A stretch of 25,587 bases of DNA from Pseudomonadota bacterium (GTDB lineage: Bacteria > Pseudomonadota > Gammaproteobacteria > Burkholderiales > Thiobacillaceae), in the NCBI GenBank assembly GCA_021847385.1, contig JAJZTV010000004.1, forward strand, positions 1-25,587, in the 5' to 3' direction. The position numbers were made by a program, and so were the translations under genes. The notes under the pieces were generated by a model that was given only the letters and a program-made list of their open reading frames with translations, was not told the origin of the DNA and did not search any database. This document shows positions 1-8,520 of this stretch, piece after piece (position 1 is the stretch's first letter; the number at the start of each line of letters is the position of its first letter).

Positions 1-543
1 GACATCATCCAGCCGGTGCTGCCCAAGGACCTGATGAAGGGCAAGATCAACTACCTGGTCAACCCGACCGGCGTGTTCGAGATCGGCGGCCCGCACGGCG
101 ACGCCGGCCTGACCGGGCGCAAGATCATCGTCGACACCTACGGCGGCGCGGCGCCGCACGGTGGCGGCGCCTTCTCCGGCAAGGACCCGTCCAAGGTCGA
201 CCGCTCGGCCGCCTATGCCGGCCGCTACGTGGCGAAGAACATCGTCGCCGCCGGCCTGGCCAGCAAGTGCCTGGTGCAAGTGTCTTATGCGATTGGGGTA
301 GCCAAACCGACCAGCGTGATGGTCGAGACCTACGGCACCGGCAAGGTCTCCGACGAGCGCCTGACCGAGCTGGTCCTGCGCCACTTCGACTTGCGCCCGA
401 AGGGCATCGTCAAGATGCTCGACTTGCTGCGGCCGATCTACCAGAAGACCGCCGCCTATGGCCACTTCGGCCGCGACGAGCCCGAATTTGGCTGGGAAGC
501 GACCGACAAGGCGGCAGCATTGAAGGCCGACGCCGGCGTGTAA
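1..543 (+). CDS. metK: S-adenosylmethionine synthetase, 3' part (5' end outside window)
   Basis: The reading frame is open from base 1 and stops with TAA at 541-543, giving the last 180 residues of a protein that is usually about 385 aa. MetK makes S-adenosylmethionine from ATP and methionine in the cytoplasm. The family's second signature, GGGAFSGKD, is visible, preceded by the conserved GGPHGDAGLTGRK stretch, and both sit in the C-terminal half as expected. No start codon of this gene lies in the window, so the N-terminal domain and its regulation cannot be judged. It is followed by a hairpin and then the SAH riboswitch and ahcY, placing the enzyme that makes the methyl donor beside the one that removes its by-product. 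Identification is secure from motif content; only the truncation by the window edge is a limit. Confidence 0.97.
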   Translation, partial: DIIQPVLPKDLMKGKINYLVNPTGVFEIGGPHGDAGLTGRKIIVDTYGGAAPHGGGAFSGKDPSKVDRSAAYAGRYVAKNIVAAGLASKCLVQVSYAIGVAKPTSVMVETYGTGKVSDERLTELVLRHFDLRPKGIVKMLDLLRPIYQKTAAYGHFGRDEPEFGWEATDKAAALKADAGV

Positions 544-553
544 TTTTGTTCCG

Positions 554-572
554 CGCCACCCGGCGGGTGGCG
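554..572 (+). terminator. Hairpin after metK, possible terminator
   Basis: The arms CGCCACCC (554-561) and GGGTGGCG (565-572) pair perfectly around a 3-nt loop, 10 nt after the metK stop. Only a weak U-rich tail (TTGTCCTC) follows, so it may be a partial terminator or a spacer hairpin between metK and the ahcY riboswitch rather than an efficient stop. Confidence 0.45.
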
Positions 573-580
573 TTGTCCTC

Positions 581-650
581 GCTGAGGAGCGCTGCAACCC
601 TACCGGGCCAGGCTCAGCCGGGATAGTCGAGTAGTAACGGCGCTCGTTCA
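581..650 (+). ncRNA. SAH riboswitch upstream of ahcY
   Basis: The stretch matches the S-adenosylhomocysteine riboswitch core. It has GAGGAGCGCUGCAAC (584-598), GCCAGGCUC (607-615) and AACGGCGCUC (636-645) in the right order. The two expected helices form: GCTGAG (581-586) pairs with CTCAGC (613-618), and the pseudoknot arm GAGCGC (587-592) pairs with GCGCTC (640-645). It ends about 12 nt before the ahcY Shine-Dalgarno sequence. Known members of this class bind SAH and turn on ahcY when SAH accumulates, and they are common in beta- and some gammaproteobacteria. The motif match and both helices are seen directly; ligand and direction of control are taken from the family. I could not place a confident promoter between metK and the riboswitch. 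Confidence 0.93.
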
Positions 651-669
651 TTGCTTGAAGGAGTTTGAA

Positions 670-2079
<1,410 letters not shown>

Positions 2080-2097
2080 GCCAGTCCTTGCTCGAAA

Positions 2098-2123
2098 CAA
2101 AGGCCGCCATTGGGCGGCCTTTG
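2098..2123 (+). terminator. Intrinsic terminator of ahcY
   Basis: CAAAGGCCGCC (2098-2108) pairs perfectly with GGCGGCCTTTG (2113-2123) around a 4-nt loop, 18 nt after the ahcY stop. The stem ends in a T run within its 3' arm. It is nearly symmetric and could act on both strands. Confidence 0.85.
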
Positions 2124-2162
2124 TCATTGCGGTGAAGAAAAGGCTATACAAATCCGCTAGCT

Positions 2163-2210
2163 GGCTTCGGCCGCTCGCTTTGCGAGCTTAACCCTCGCTT
2201 TGCTCGGGTG
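2163..2210. repeat. REP-like tandem hairpin element
   Basis: A UUCG-loop hairpin (GGC TTCG GCC, 2163-2172) is followed by a 10-bp direct repeat, CTCGCTTTGC, at 2174-2183 and 2194-2203 (20-bp period). Each copy lies in its own dyad: GCTCGC-TTT-GCGAGC at 2173-2187 is perfect, and ACCC..GC-TTT-GC..GGGT at 2191-2209 is imperfect. It lies in noncoding DNA between the ahcY terminator and the helicase promoter. It resembles extragenic palindromic elements, but this window has no second full copy to prove it is a dispersed family. Confidence 0.4.
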
Positions 2211-2221
2211 AGCCTACGCCG

Positions 2222-2263
2222 AAACGCATTATTTGTTTACAAAAATGCGTTTTCGCGTATCAT
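2222..2263 (+). promoter_or_regulatory. Promoter of the helicase gene overlapped by a long palindrome
   Basis: TTTACA (2236-2241) and TATCAT (2258-2263) are separated by 16 nt and make a good sigma-70-type promoter, predicting a start near 2270. The -35 lies inside a nearly perfect palindrome, 2222-2252. AAACGCATT pairs with AATGCGTTT, and inside that TTTGT pairs with ACAAA, with one unpaired A. A dyad over the -35 is the usual layout of a repressor operator; the regulator is unknown. Confidence 0.5.
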
Positions 2264-2269
2264 GCGCGG

Positions 2270-2506
2270 CAGTTGTGCACTGCAGTTATGGCTTTTCGCC
2301 GCATCGATGCGGCGTCTCTGACCTAAGGGACTGTACTCACAGCCCCATCAGCCCCAACCCCCAACGTTGCCTTTCCAGCGGCTTCGTGACATCCGGTTGG
2401 CGCCGATGTTACGTAGCCGAAGCGCCCGAATCCCGGGTGTCGCGGCGCTTTTGCCTGCTTTCCCGGCAGGCCGACGCTTTGCGGTTCGCCGCATGGAAAG
2501 GTATTT
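2270..2506 (+). ncRNA. Long structured 5' leader of the DEAD-box helicase mRNA
   Basis: The predicted start near 2270 leaves about 235 nt of leader with no convincing coding content. Visible helices, in order, are: GCAGT/ACTGC (2269-2283); the perfect 18-bp palindrome CGCCGCATCGATGCGGCG (2297-2314); and a 13-bp stem of 2380-2392 with 2406-2418 (one G-U pair, one mismatch). Then comes AAGCGCC/GGCGCTT (2420-2426/2444-2450) followed directly by TTTT, which looks like an attenuator, and finally GCCTGC/GCAGGC (2453-2458/2466-2471) shortly before the ribosome site. Long leaders with autoregulation are known for cold-induced RNA helicases and csp mRNAs. I do not recognise this one as a named RNA family. 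Confidence 0.5.
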
Positions 2507-4144
2507 ATGCAATTCTCCGAACTCGGTCTTCACGCCAACATCCTGAAGGCCATCGAGGCCACCGGTTACACCGAGGCGACCCAAGTGCAGGCCCAGGCCG
2601 TGCCCGCCGCCCTGGCCGGCGCCGATCTGTTGGTTTCATCCCAGACCGGCAGTGGCAAGACCGCTGCCTTCTTGTTGCCCAGCCTACATCGCTTGGTCGA
2701 GCCCTCTACTGCGCAGGGCAATGGCCCGCGCATCCTGGTGTTGGCACCGACTCGCGAGCTGGCCCAGCAGGTGGAAACGGCCGCCCGCACCTACGGTAAG
2801 GAGCTGCGCCGCTTGCGCACCGCCAGTCTGGTCGGCGGTGCACCTTACGGCCCGCAGCTCAAACAGTTGTCGCAGCCGGTCGACATCGTGGTCGCCACCC
2901 CCGGTCGCCTGATGGACCACATGGAGCGCGGCCGCATCGATTTCTCCCGCCTGGAGGTGCTGGTGCTGGACGAGGCCGACCGCATGCTGGACATGGGCTT
3001 CATCGATGACATCGAGGCCATCGTGGCCAAGACGCCGGCGACCCGGCAGACCCTGCTGTTCTCCGCCACGCTCGACGGCGTGGTCGGCAAGCTGGCGCGC
3101 CAACTCACCCGCGACCCGCAGCGCATCGAAGTGGCGGCGGTCAAGGCCGACAAGCCGCAGATCGAGCAACGCCTGCACTTCACCGACGACCATGAACACA
3201 AGTCGCGCCTGCTCGACCACTGGCTGCGCGATGCCGAGCTGAATCAGGCCGTGGTGTTCACCGCGACCAAGCGTTCGGCCGAGGAGCTGACCGACAGCCT
3301 GCGTGACCAGGGTCACCTGGCCGACGCCCTGCACGGCGACATGCCGCAGAACAAGCGCAACCGCACCATCCAGCGCTTGCGCGAGGGCCGCACCCGGGTG
3401 CTGGTGGCGACCGACGTCGCCGCCCGCGGCATCGATGTCGCCGGCGTCACCCACGTGATCAACTTCGACGCGCCGCGCCAGGCCGAGGACTACGTCCACC
3501 GCATCGGCCGTACCGGCCGCGCCGGCCGCAGCGGCATCGCGGTGACCCTGGTGCACCACCGCGAAAAGCACCTGGTGCGCGAGATCGAGCGCTACACCGG
3601 CCAGTCGCTCCAGGCCGAAACCATCCCCGGCCTGGAGCCCAAGGCCCGGCCGCCGCGGACCGAACAGCGTCCGCGCCAGGGTCAGGGCTATGGTCAGGGC
3701 TATGGTCAGGGCCAAGGCAAGTCCTGGGGCGCGCGCAAGGAAGGCGCGGGCAACTGGTCCGACCGTCCGGCCCGGCCGCAGGGCGGCTACAAGAAGGACG
3801 GCTACGCCAAGCCTTACGGCGAGCGGGGCGAAGGCGGCTTCAAGCGCGAGGGCCGGCCCAACGGCGACGCGCAGCCGCGTTCCGACTGGAACAACAAGCC
3901 GCGCTCGGATTGGCGCGACAAGCCTTATGGCCTGTCGGGCGAGCAAGCGCCGCGTGCCTATGATCGCAACAACGCGGGCAATAGCCAGCCCAAGCGCGCC
4001 GAGCGCGGTGCCGATCCGGCCCGACGCGAGGACAGCTGGAAGTCGCCTGCCGAGTGGAACAACCGTGGCCCGCGCAAGGCCTATGCCGGCGCCAAGCCGA
4101 CGGCCAGCAAGCCCGCCGCCAAGCGTAGCAATCGCTGGGACTGA
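2507..4144 (+). CDS. rhlE: RhlE-type DEAD-box ATP-dependent RNA helicase
   Basis: A 545-aa helicase that unwinds short RNA duplexes with ATP, probably in ribosome assembly or mRNA decay. The order is a Q motif region at the N-terminus (FSELGLH, with GYTEATQVQ), Walker A SSQTGSGKT (about 44-52), PTRELA, TPGRL, DEAD at 155-158, SAT, then the second RecA domain with VFTATKR, LHGDM, VATDVAARGID and HRIGRTGRAGR. From about residue 380 on it is a basic, disordered Gly/Arg/Gln/Asn-rich tail ending NRWD. The tail contains a Gly-Tyr-Gly-Gln repeat encoded by a 12-bp tandem repeat. The start at 2507 has GGAAAGG 5 nt upstream. The gene follows a long structured leader and ends at a perfect terminator. 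The RhlE assignment rests on the core-plus-basic-tail layout; other DEAD-box subgroups such as DeaD are less likely because their C-terminal RNA-binding domain is not seen. Confidence 0.9.
   Translation: MQFSELGLHANILKAIEATGYTEATQVQAQAVPAALAGADLLVSSQTGSGKTAAFLLPSLHRLVEPSTAQGNGPRILVLAPTRELAQQVETAARTYGKELRRLRTASLVGGAPYGPQLKQLSQPVDIVVATPGRLMDHMERGRIDFSRLEVLVLDEADRMLDMGFIDDIEAIVAKTPATRQTLLFSATLDGVVGKLARQLTRDPQRIEVAAVKADKPQIEQRLHFTDDHEHKSRLLDHWLRDAELNQAVVFTATKRSAEELTDSLRDQGHLADALHGDMPQNKRNRTIQRLREGRTRVLVATDVAARGIDVAGVTHVINFDAPRQAEDYVHRIGRTGRAGRSGIAVTLVHHREKHLVREIERYTGQSLQAETIPGLEPKARPPRTEQRPRQGQGYGQGYGQGQGKSWGARKEGAGNWSDRPARPQGGYKKDGYAKPYGERGEGGFKREGRPNGDAQPRSDWNNKPRSDWRDKPYGLSGEQAPRAYDRNNAGNSQPKRAERGADPARREDSWKSPAEWNNRGPRKAYAGAKPTASKPAAKRSNRWD
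3680..3711 (+). repeat. 12-bp tandem repeat in the helicase tail
   Basis: GGTCAGGGCTAT occurs at 3680-3691 and 3692-3703 and continues as a partial third copy to 3711. It encodes the GQGYGQGYGQGQG stretch of the disordered tail and could vary in copy number between strains. Confidence 0.75.
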
Positions 4145-4145
4145 T
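4130..4145. repeat. Left copy of a 16-bp direct repeat flanking the pentapeptide gene
   Basis: AATCGCTGGGACTGAT is the last codons (NRWD) and stop of the helicase. The identical 16 bases recur at 6637-6652 in the same orientation, and both copies are followed within about 20 nt by a hairpin with the same AAACGGCCGC/GCGGCCGTTT core. Confidence 0.85.
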
Positions 4146-4160
4146 TGTTCTTTTAGTTGA

Positions 4161-4194
4161 AAATGAAACGGCCGCATCTGCGGCCGTTTCATTT
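4161..4194. terminator. Bidirectional intrinsic terminator after the helicase gene
   Basis: AAATGAAACGGCCGCA (4161-4176) is the exact reverse complement of TGCGGCCGTTTCATTT (4179-4194), with a 2-nt centre. The A-rich and T-rich ends make it usable by the helicase gene from the left and the convergent pentapeptide gene (stop at 4207) from the right. Confidence 0.88.
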
Positions 4195-4206
4195 TGCCGG
4201 CATTCA

Positions 4207-6528
4207 CTAGCTCCGTAAGTCACGCAATGCAATTTTTTCGCTGGGCTGCAATTCATTTAGGCCAGAGCACTGTGGATCGTCGAGAGATTTCACGATCAAG
4301 TATTGCAGGCCCCTACGAGTTGATCTTTGGTCAAAATCGCCAATTGGTACGGGAATTTGATTAATAATGCCTCGTGCAATCTCAGTATTCCAGCAGGCTA
4401 AAGCAACAAGAGCTTTCTGAAGTTCTTGGATAAATGCCGTCATTTCACCTGGCTCAATTGCTTCATAACGGTTCATACATTCGACAGCTGCATACGTTCC
4501 AACTAGACAAGACTCCATTGTGGGCTTCGGTAATCCAGGCCTTGCGGAGATTTTTAGTCTGGTTGTTATTGATTGCAGGCGGTGCGGGCCGTAAGAGTGC
4601 TTAAAACGGTTTATTGCCTCGAGTGAGGCATCCTTTGTCATTGGTGCCCAGTCCATTCCACGTACATCAACAAGGTCCCAATGGATGTCAGATGCTCGGC
4701 CATAGAGAACTGCCCCCCGCAAGTCTGCTGCTTGTAGTGAGGCGCTAACATAGTCGACGCCTTGGAGGCGCGTATCCTGTAAATCAGCCCCTAGCAGTAT
4801 AGCTCCCTGTAAATTTGCGCCTTGTAACTGCGCACCCCGTAAGCTAGCGCCAGCTAGCCCTGCCCACTCTAAGTTTGCACCTTCCAGCTGCGAGCCCCAT
4901 AAGTCTGCGCCGTCGAGTGCTGCTCCCTGTAAATTTGCGCCTTGTAACTGCGCGCCCTGTAAGCTTGCGCCTGCAAGCACAGCCCCCCCTAAGTCTGCAC
5001 CTTGAAGCTGGGCGCTCTCTAAGTGTGCACCTAGGAGGTGTGCAAACTGTAAATTTGCGCGTGACAAGATGGCGTTGTAGATGCGTGCATGGCGCAAGCT
5101 ACGTCTTTCAAGATTGATTGGCTCAATCATATTTATCGCTTCTTCCCATTGGCCGGAGCGGATTGCTGCTGTTTGTTCCGGTTTCGACGCACCCGCCAGT
5201 AAAACCGAATCGCTCAGATTCAGCCGGCGCTGCCTAGCAAGATATAAAACTGATATGACAGTTGAATCGATATGGTCGTGTTGTGTGAGAAGTGCACGCT
5301 GCCGTATGGGCCCAAGGACTCTATCAACAAGGAATTGGCTGTTGACCAAAGCTTTATTCAACGGAGTGATATCGATTACGGACCCGTTGTTTATGTGTTC
5401 ACTGCCCGCCGGTAGCCAAAAAAGGCTAGGCCTCATTTTCATCAATGATCCCGCCTCTGCAACTAGGCTGGACCTGGCCTGTGCATGGACTATGAATCTT
5501 TCTAGCCATTCTCCATCGACAAGTAGCGCTGGTGGTAACAACGCACCAATCCAAAGCGCCAACAGCAGCGCCGTGCTGCCGCGAGGTGTTTGAGCAAATC
5601 GGATTGCCGCAATAGGTATCAATAGAAGCGGCCCGAGTATGAAAAGTGCGAACAAATCGGCCCTGATGCCCGTGACCATAATGCCAAGGGCTACGATCAC
5701 GAATAGCACATTAATCAATATGCGCCGACGGAATTGAGGCCCGGCCTTGCCTAGCAGCGCTGCCGCTAACGGCGACAAGACGAGCAATGAGAGACCGGTA
5801 CCGGATACAGTTAACGAAGCCCCCAGCAAAAACAAAATCAGGCCCACAATGAGGAGCACCGGCACAGCCCAACTCTTGCGGTAAGGCAGATGCGCTGAGG
5901 CCAACTCGCGCCAATAGACGCGCCAGTCGTCGTTACGGTGAATGATGATGGGCCATAGCGCCACGATGATTGCGACATCGAGCCAGATGGCGATGCGCTG
6001 CGCCCAGGTGACGGCCTCGTTCTGGTAGGCGAGAAAACCGATTTGCAGCGCAAACAGGCTGGCGAGTGGCAGCAAGATTACGGTAGTCGAAACCAGCAGG
6101 CCGAACAGGGTTTGCACTGCCCGGCTGGGCCGGCCGACCAAGTAATAGCTGTAGGGGAAGATGTGCAGGCGATCGCGCAGGCCGCCGAGGCCTTCGTGTG
6201 TTGGCGCTGCGGCATCGAAGGCATAAAGCTTGCGCGACAGCAGTTGCAATTGCAGCAGCAGGTTGAGGTGCACCAGCGCCAGCAGGTAGGGTGCGGCGGC
6301 ATAGAAGCCGACGATGGGCACTTCGACATCGACGACGGGCAGGCGGATGCCTTTGCCGATCAGGAGGTCGAGGTCGGTGGTGCCGAAGACGATGACTAGC
6401 ACATAGGAGCACGCCGCCATGAAGGCGACATGCAGTACCGCCACGTGTTGCGATGCGCTGTTGGCGTCGGCGAGCAGGGCCTCGGCATCGAGGCTGGTCT
6501 TCTTTTTTCTGCGCCACGTGATAGGCAT
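4207..6528 (-). CDS. Membrane-anchored pentapeptide-repeat protein
   Basis: A 773-aa protein. The N-terminal half (about residues 30-345) holds several hydrophobic segments expected to span the inner membrane, e.g. VAVLHVAFMAACSYVLVIVF and AVPVLLIVGLILFLLGASL. A soluble linker follows. From about residue 480 to 620 come roughly 28 A(D/N)LXX-type pentapeptides (ANLQGA, ADLQD), which fold as a right-handed quadrilateral beta helix; the last 150 residues are non-repetitive. Membrane proteins of this architecture are common in proteobacteria but their role is not established. The start at 6528 has GGGAG about 9 nt upstream. Base composition is mosaic: the repeat and C-terminal coding part is clearly poorer in G+C (27 of 60 bases in 4441-4500) than the neighbouring helicase (47 of 60 in 3481-3540), while the N-terminal part is GC-rich. 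The gene is flanked by repeats of the helicase end, so it looks acquired. Confidence 0.88.
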   Translation of the reverse strand: MPITWRRKKKTSLDAEALLADANSASQHVAVLHVAFMAACSYVLVIVFGTTDLDLLIGKGIRLPVVDVEVPIVGFYAAAPYLLALVHLNLLLQLQLLSRKLYAFDAAAPTHEGLGGLRDRLHIFPYSYYLVGRPSRAVQTLFGLLVSTTVILLPLASLFALQIGFLAYQNEAVTWAQRIAIWLDVAIIVALWPIIIHRNDDWRVYWRELASAHLPYRKSWAVPVLLIVGLILFLLGASLTVSGTGLSLLVLSPLAAALLGKAGPQFRRRILINVLFVIVALGIMVTGIRADLFALFILGPLLLIPIAAIRFAQTPRGSTALLLALWIGALLPPALLVDGEWLERFIVHAQARSSLVAEAGSLMKMRPSLFWLPAGSEHINNGSVIDITPLNKALVNSQFLVDRVLGPIRQRALLTQHDHIDSTVISVLYLARQRRLNLSDSVLLAGASKPEQTAAIRSGQWEEAINMIEPINLERRSLRHARIYNAILSRANLQFAHLLGAHLESAQLQGADLGGAVLAGASLQGAQLQGANLQGAALDGADLWGSQLEGANLEWAGLAGASLRGAQLQGANLQGAILLGADLQDTRLQGVDYVSASLQAADLRGAVLYGRASDIHWDLVDVRGMDWAPMTKDASLEAINRFKHSYGPHRLQSITTRLKISARPGLPKPTMESCLVGTYAAVECMNRYEAIEPGEMTAFIQELQKALVALACWNTEIARGIINQIPVPIGDFDQRSTRRGLQYLIVKSLDDPQCSGLNELQPSEKIALRDLRS
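4801..5040 (-). repeat. 120-bp tandem duplication inside the pentapeptide-repeat region
   Basis: Bases 4801-4920 and 4921-5040 align end to end with a 120-bp period, which is exactly eight pentapeptides. The first 50 bases of each unit differ at only a few positions (for example both carry CTGTAAATTTGCGCCTTGTA), while the rest is more diverged. This points to a fairly recent in-frame expansion of the beta helix. Confidence 0.8.
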
Positions 6529-6636
6529 GGTCGTGCTCTCCCTGAATGATGTAATCCGGCGGCTTGGGCCGCTCTCTTCTTCGGGCTATTTGATCATGGT
6601 CGGTCCGTGTCCGCCAGGCCCGGCTGCCCGGCCGAT

Positions 6637-6652
6637 AATCGCTGGGACTGAT
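6637..6652. repeat. Right copy of the 16-bp helicase-end repeat
   Basis: AATCGCTGGGACTGAT here is identical to the helicase's last codons at 4130-4145 and reads NRWD-stop in one frame, but no helicase sequence precedes it. It is followed by the terminator at 6669-6696. It could be a footprint of insertion of the pentapeptide gene or a relic of a second helicase copy. Confidence 0.8.
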
Positions 6653-6668
6653 CGCCAAGCACCGCAAC

Positions 6669-6696
6669 AAAAACGGCCGCTGATGCGGCCGTTTTT
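6669..6696. terminator. Bidirectional terminator to the left of the small secreted protein gene
   Basis: AAAAACGGCCGC (6669-6680) pairs perfectly with GCGGCCGTTTTT (6685-6696) around TGAT. It lies 20 nt beyond the stop of the minus-strand gene at 6717 and shares its core with the helicase terminator at 4161-4194. Confidence 0.88.
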
Positions 6697-6716
6697 ATTT
6701 GGGACTGACGGGCGGC

Positions 6717-7226
6717 TTATTTAGCCAAGCCGAAGCTCTTCACCGCCTGGTCGAACACGGACTTGTCGACCTTACCCTTCTCGCCCCAGAGGACCACCAT
6801 GTACTGGCCGCCGTCCTTCAAGTATTGGGCGGTATGCTTTTCATAGACCTTGCCGCCGTCCTTCCAAGTGGTATGCAGGTAGTTGCCGGCCTCGCCCGCG
6901 ACGGTCAGCGCCCCTTCGCCCACCACGGCGTGGTCTTTGCCGTCATAGCGCTTGCCCTCGGCGCCGATGCGCCATTTCTTGAACTCGTCCAGCGAGAATT
7001 CCGGACCTTGGACCTTGCGCAGATAGACGCCTTCCAGCGTGCTGCCGGTCTTGGGGTCCTTGAAGAAGAGCATGAGCAGGTTGTCCAGGTCCTTGTAGCC
7101 GGGGGCCCAGCCGGTGGGGACATCCATCTCGAAACGGGTGCCGGACAGCTTGCTGCTGTCGGCGGCGGTGGCGGTCAAGGCCAGGCAAAGGCCGAGCGTG
7201 GCGAACAGGATGTGAAACAGGCGCAT
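6717..7226 (-). CDS. Small secreted (periplasmic) protein of unknown function
   Basis: A 169-aa protein with a clear Sec signal peptide (MRLFHILFATLGLCLALTA, cleavage probably after ATA or TAA near residue 21). The mature part of about 147 residues is hydrophilic, begins with a strand-rich segment (RFEMDVPTGW) and ends in KSVFDQAVKSFGLAK. The phrase pattern (a lead-in strand with 'VPTGW', then alternating strands and a terminal helix) recalls PsbP/DcrB-like folds, but that is an impression rather than a motif match. The start at 7226 is preferred over an ATG at 7247 because AAGGAG lies 7 nt before it and it begins the signal peptide directly. It is downstream of hemE on the same strand (119-nt gap) and has its own terminator on the left. 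Confidence 0.82.
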   Translation of the reverse strand: MRLFHILFATLGLCLALTATAADSSKLSGTRFEMDVPTGWAPGYKDLDNLLMLFFKDPKTGSTLEGVYLRKVQGPEFSLDEFKKWRIGAEGKRYDGKDHAVVGEGALTVAGEAGNYLHTTWKDGGKVYEKHTAQYLKDGGQYMVVLWGEKGKVDKSVFDQAVKSFGLAK

Positions 7227-7345
7227 GGCGGATCTCCTTGTAGTCATGGTGTCGCGCGGCGCGATAGGTCCGCCGCACGGCCATGGTAGCGCCAGGACCG
7301 CGCTAGCGATTTAGCATGAAGCTACTAGGGGGATGCCGCAGGCGC

Positions 7346-8413
7346 TTAGCCCGCGTGGTATTGCCGGCTCTCGGCATGCACGGTGTCGACCAGCACCCGC
7401 ACGTTGTCCGGCGGAGTGAACTGGGAGATGCCATGGCCCAGGTTGAACACGTGGCCATGGCCATGGCCGAACGAGGCAAGCACGTGCTTACTCTCGGTCG
7501 CCACCGCCTCGGGTGTGGTGAGCAGGATGGTCGGGTCGAGGTTGCCTTGCAGCGCGACCTGGTCGCCGACACGCTTGCGCGCCGCGCCGATGTCGATGGT
7601 CCAATCCAGGCCGACTGCATCGGCTCCGCATTGGGCGATCTGTTCCAGCCACAGGCCGCCGCCCTTGGTGAACACGATGCGCGGCACGATGCGGCCGTCG
7701 TGCTCGCGCTTGAGCGCCGCCATGATCCGCGCCATATAGGGCAGCGAGAACTCCAGATAGGCCGCCTGCGACAGCATGCCGCCCCAGGAGTCGAACACCA
7801 TCACCGCCTGGGCGCCGCATTCGATCTGGGCGTTCAGGTAGTCGATCACCGCCTGCGTGGTCACATCGAGGATGTGGTGCAAGAGATCGGGCCGGGAATA
7901 CATCAGCGTTTTCAGCTTGGTATAGCTGTCGCTGCCCTCGCCCTCGACCATGTAGCAGGCCAGGGTGAACGGGCTGCCGGAGAAGCCGATCAGCGGCACC
8001 GAGCCGTCGAGCGCACGGCGGATCTCGCTCACCGCGTCGAGCACATAGCGCAGGTGGTCGTGTGGGTCCGGCGCCTTGAGGTCGCGGATCGCCCATTCCT
8101 CGCGCAGCGGCCGCTCGAACTTCGGCCCTTCGCCCTCGGCGAAGTACAGGCCGAGGCCCATGGCATCGGGGATGGTCAGGATGTCGGAGAACAGGATCGC
8201 GGCGTCCAGGTCGTAGCGGGCCAAGGGTTGCAGGGTCACCTCGGTGGCCAGTGACGGGCTCTTGCACAGGTTGAGAAAACTGCCGGCCCGTTGGCGGGTC
8301 TCGCAGTATTCCGGCAGGTAGCGGCCGGCCTGGCGCATCAGCCAGACCGGTGTGTAGTCGGTGGGTTGGCGCAGCAGGGCGCGCAGGAAGGTGTCGTTCT
8401 TCAGGTGGCTCAT
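7346..8413 (-). CDS. hemE: Uroporphyrinogen decarboxylase
   Basis: A 355-aa cytoplasmic enzyme of heme synthesis that removes four carboxyl groups from uroporphyrinogen III to give coproporphyrinogen III; it needs no cofactor. The first family signature, PVWLMRQAGRYLPEY, starts near residue 22, and the second, GFSGSPFTLACYMVEG, is in the middle. The conserved aspartate region FSDILTIPDAMG is intact. Length equals the E. coli enzyme within a residue. The start at 8413 (MSHLKNDTFLRALL) matches family N-termini, although the ribosome site is weak. The gene is transcribed away from ahpC across a 223-nt divergent region. It is not part of a larger heme operon in this window. Confidence 0.98.
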   Translation of the reverse strand: MSHLKNDTFLRALLRQPTDYTPVWLMRQAGRYLPEYCETRQRAGSFLNLCKSPSLATEVTLQPLARYDLDAAILFSDILTIPDAMGLGLYFAEGEGPKFERPLREEWAIRDLKAPDPHDHLRYVLDAVSEIRRALDGSVPLIGFSGSPFTLACYMVEGEGSDSYTKLKTLMYSRPDLLHHILDVTTQAVIDYLNAQIECGAQAVMVFDSWGGMLSQAAYLEFSLPYMARIMAALKREHDGRIVPRIVFTKGGGLWLEQIAQCGADAVGLDWTIDIGAARKRVGDQVALQGNLDPTILLTTPEAVATESKHVLASFGHGHGHVFNLGHGISQFTPPDNVRVLVDTVHAESRQYHAG

Positions 8414-8520
8414 GGCATATCCAGGAAATCAGGCCGCCATTTTACCCCAGCCTGGTGCCCCTACCGGGCGCCGGTCCCGTCCTCATGCCGTTCGTACCAA
8501 TATCGGCGCCGTCTCTATCG

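Noticed and set aside
655..669. Upstream start for ahcY
   Set aside because: It precedes the Shine-Dalgarno sequence at 657-662; the ATG at 670 is correctly spaced.
2684..4207. 507-codon minus-strand open frame opposite the helicase
   Set aside because: Its composition is a mirror of the GC-rich helicase codons; it has no motifs, while the plus strand has every DEAD-box motif.
4800..5060. Regular short repeats resembling a CRISPR array
   Set aside because: The repeats are 15-bp coding pentapeptide units in frame, without unique spacers or cas genes.
7287..7305. TAGCGC-N7-GCGCTA dyad downstream of hemE as a terminator
   Set aside because: Only 6 bp with no U tract on either strand; too weak to call.
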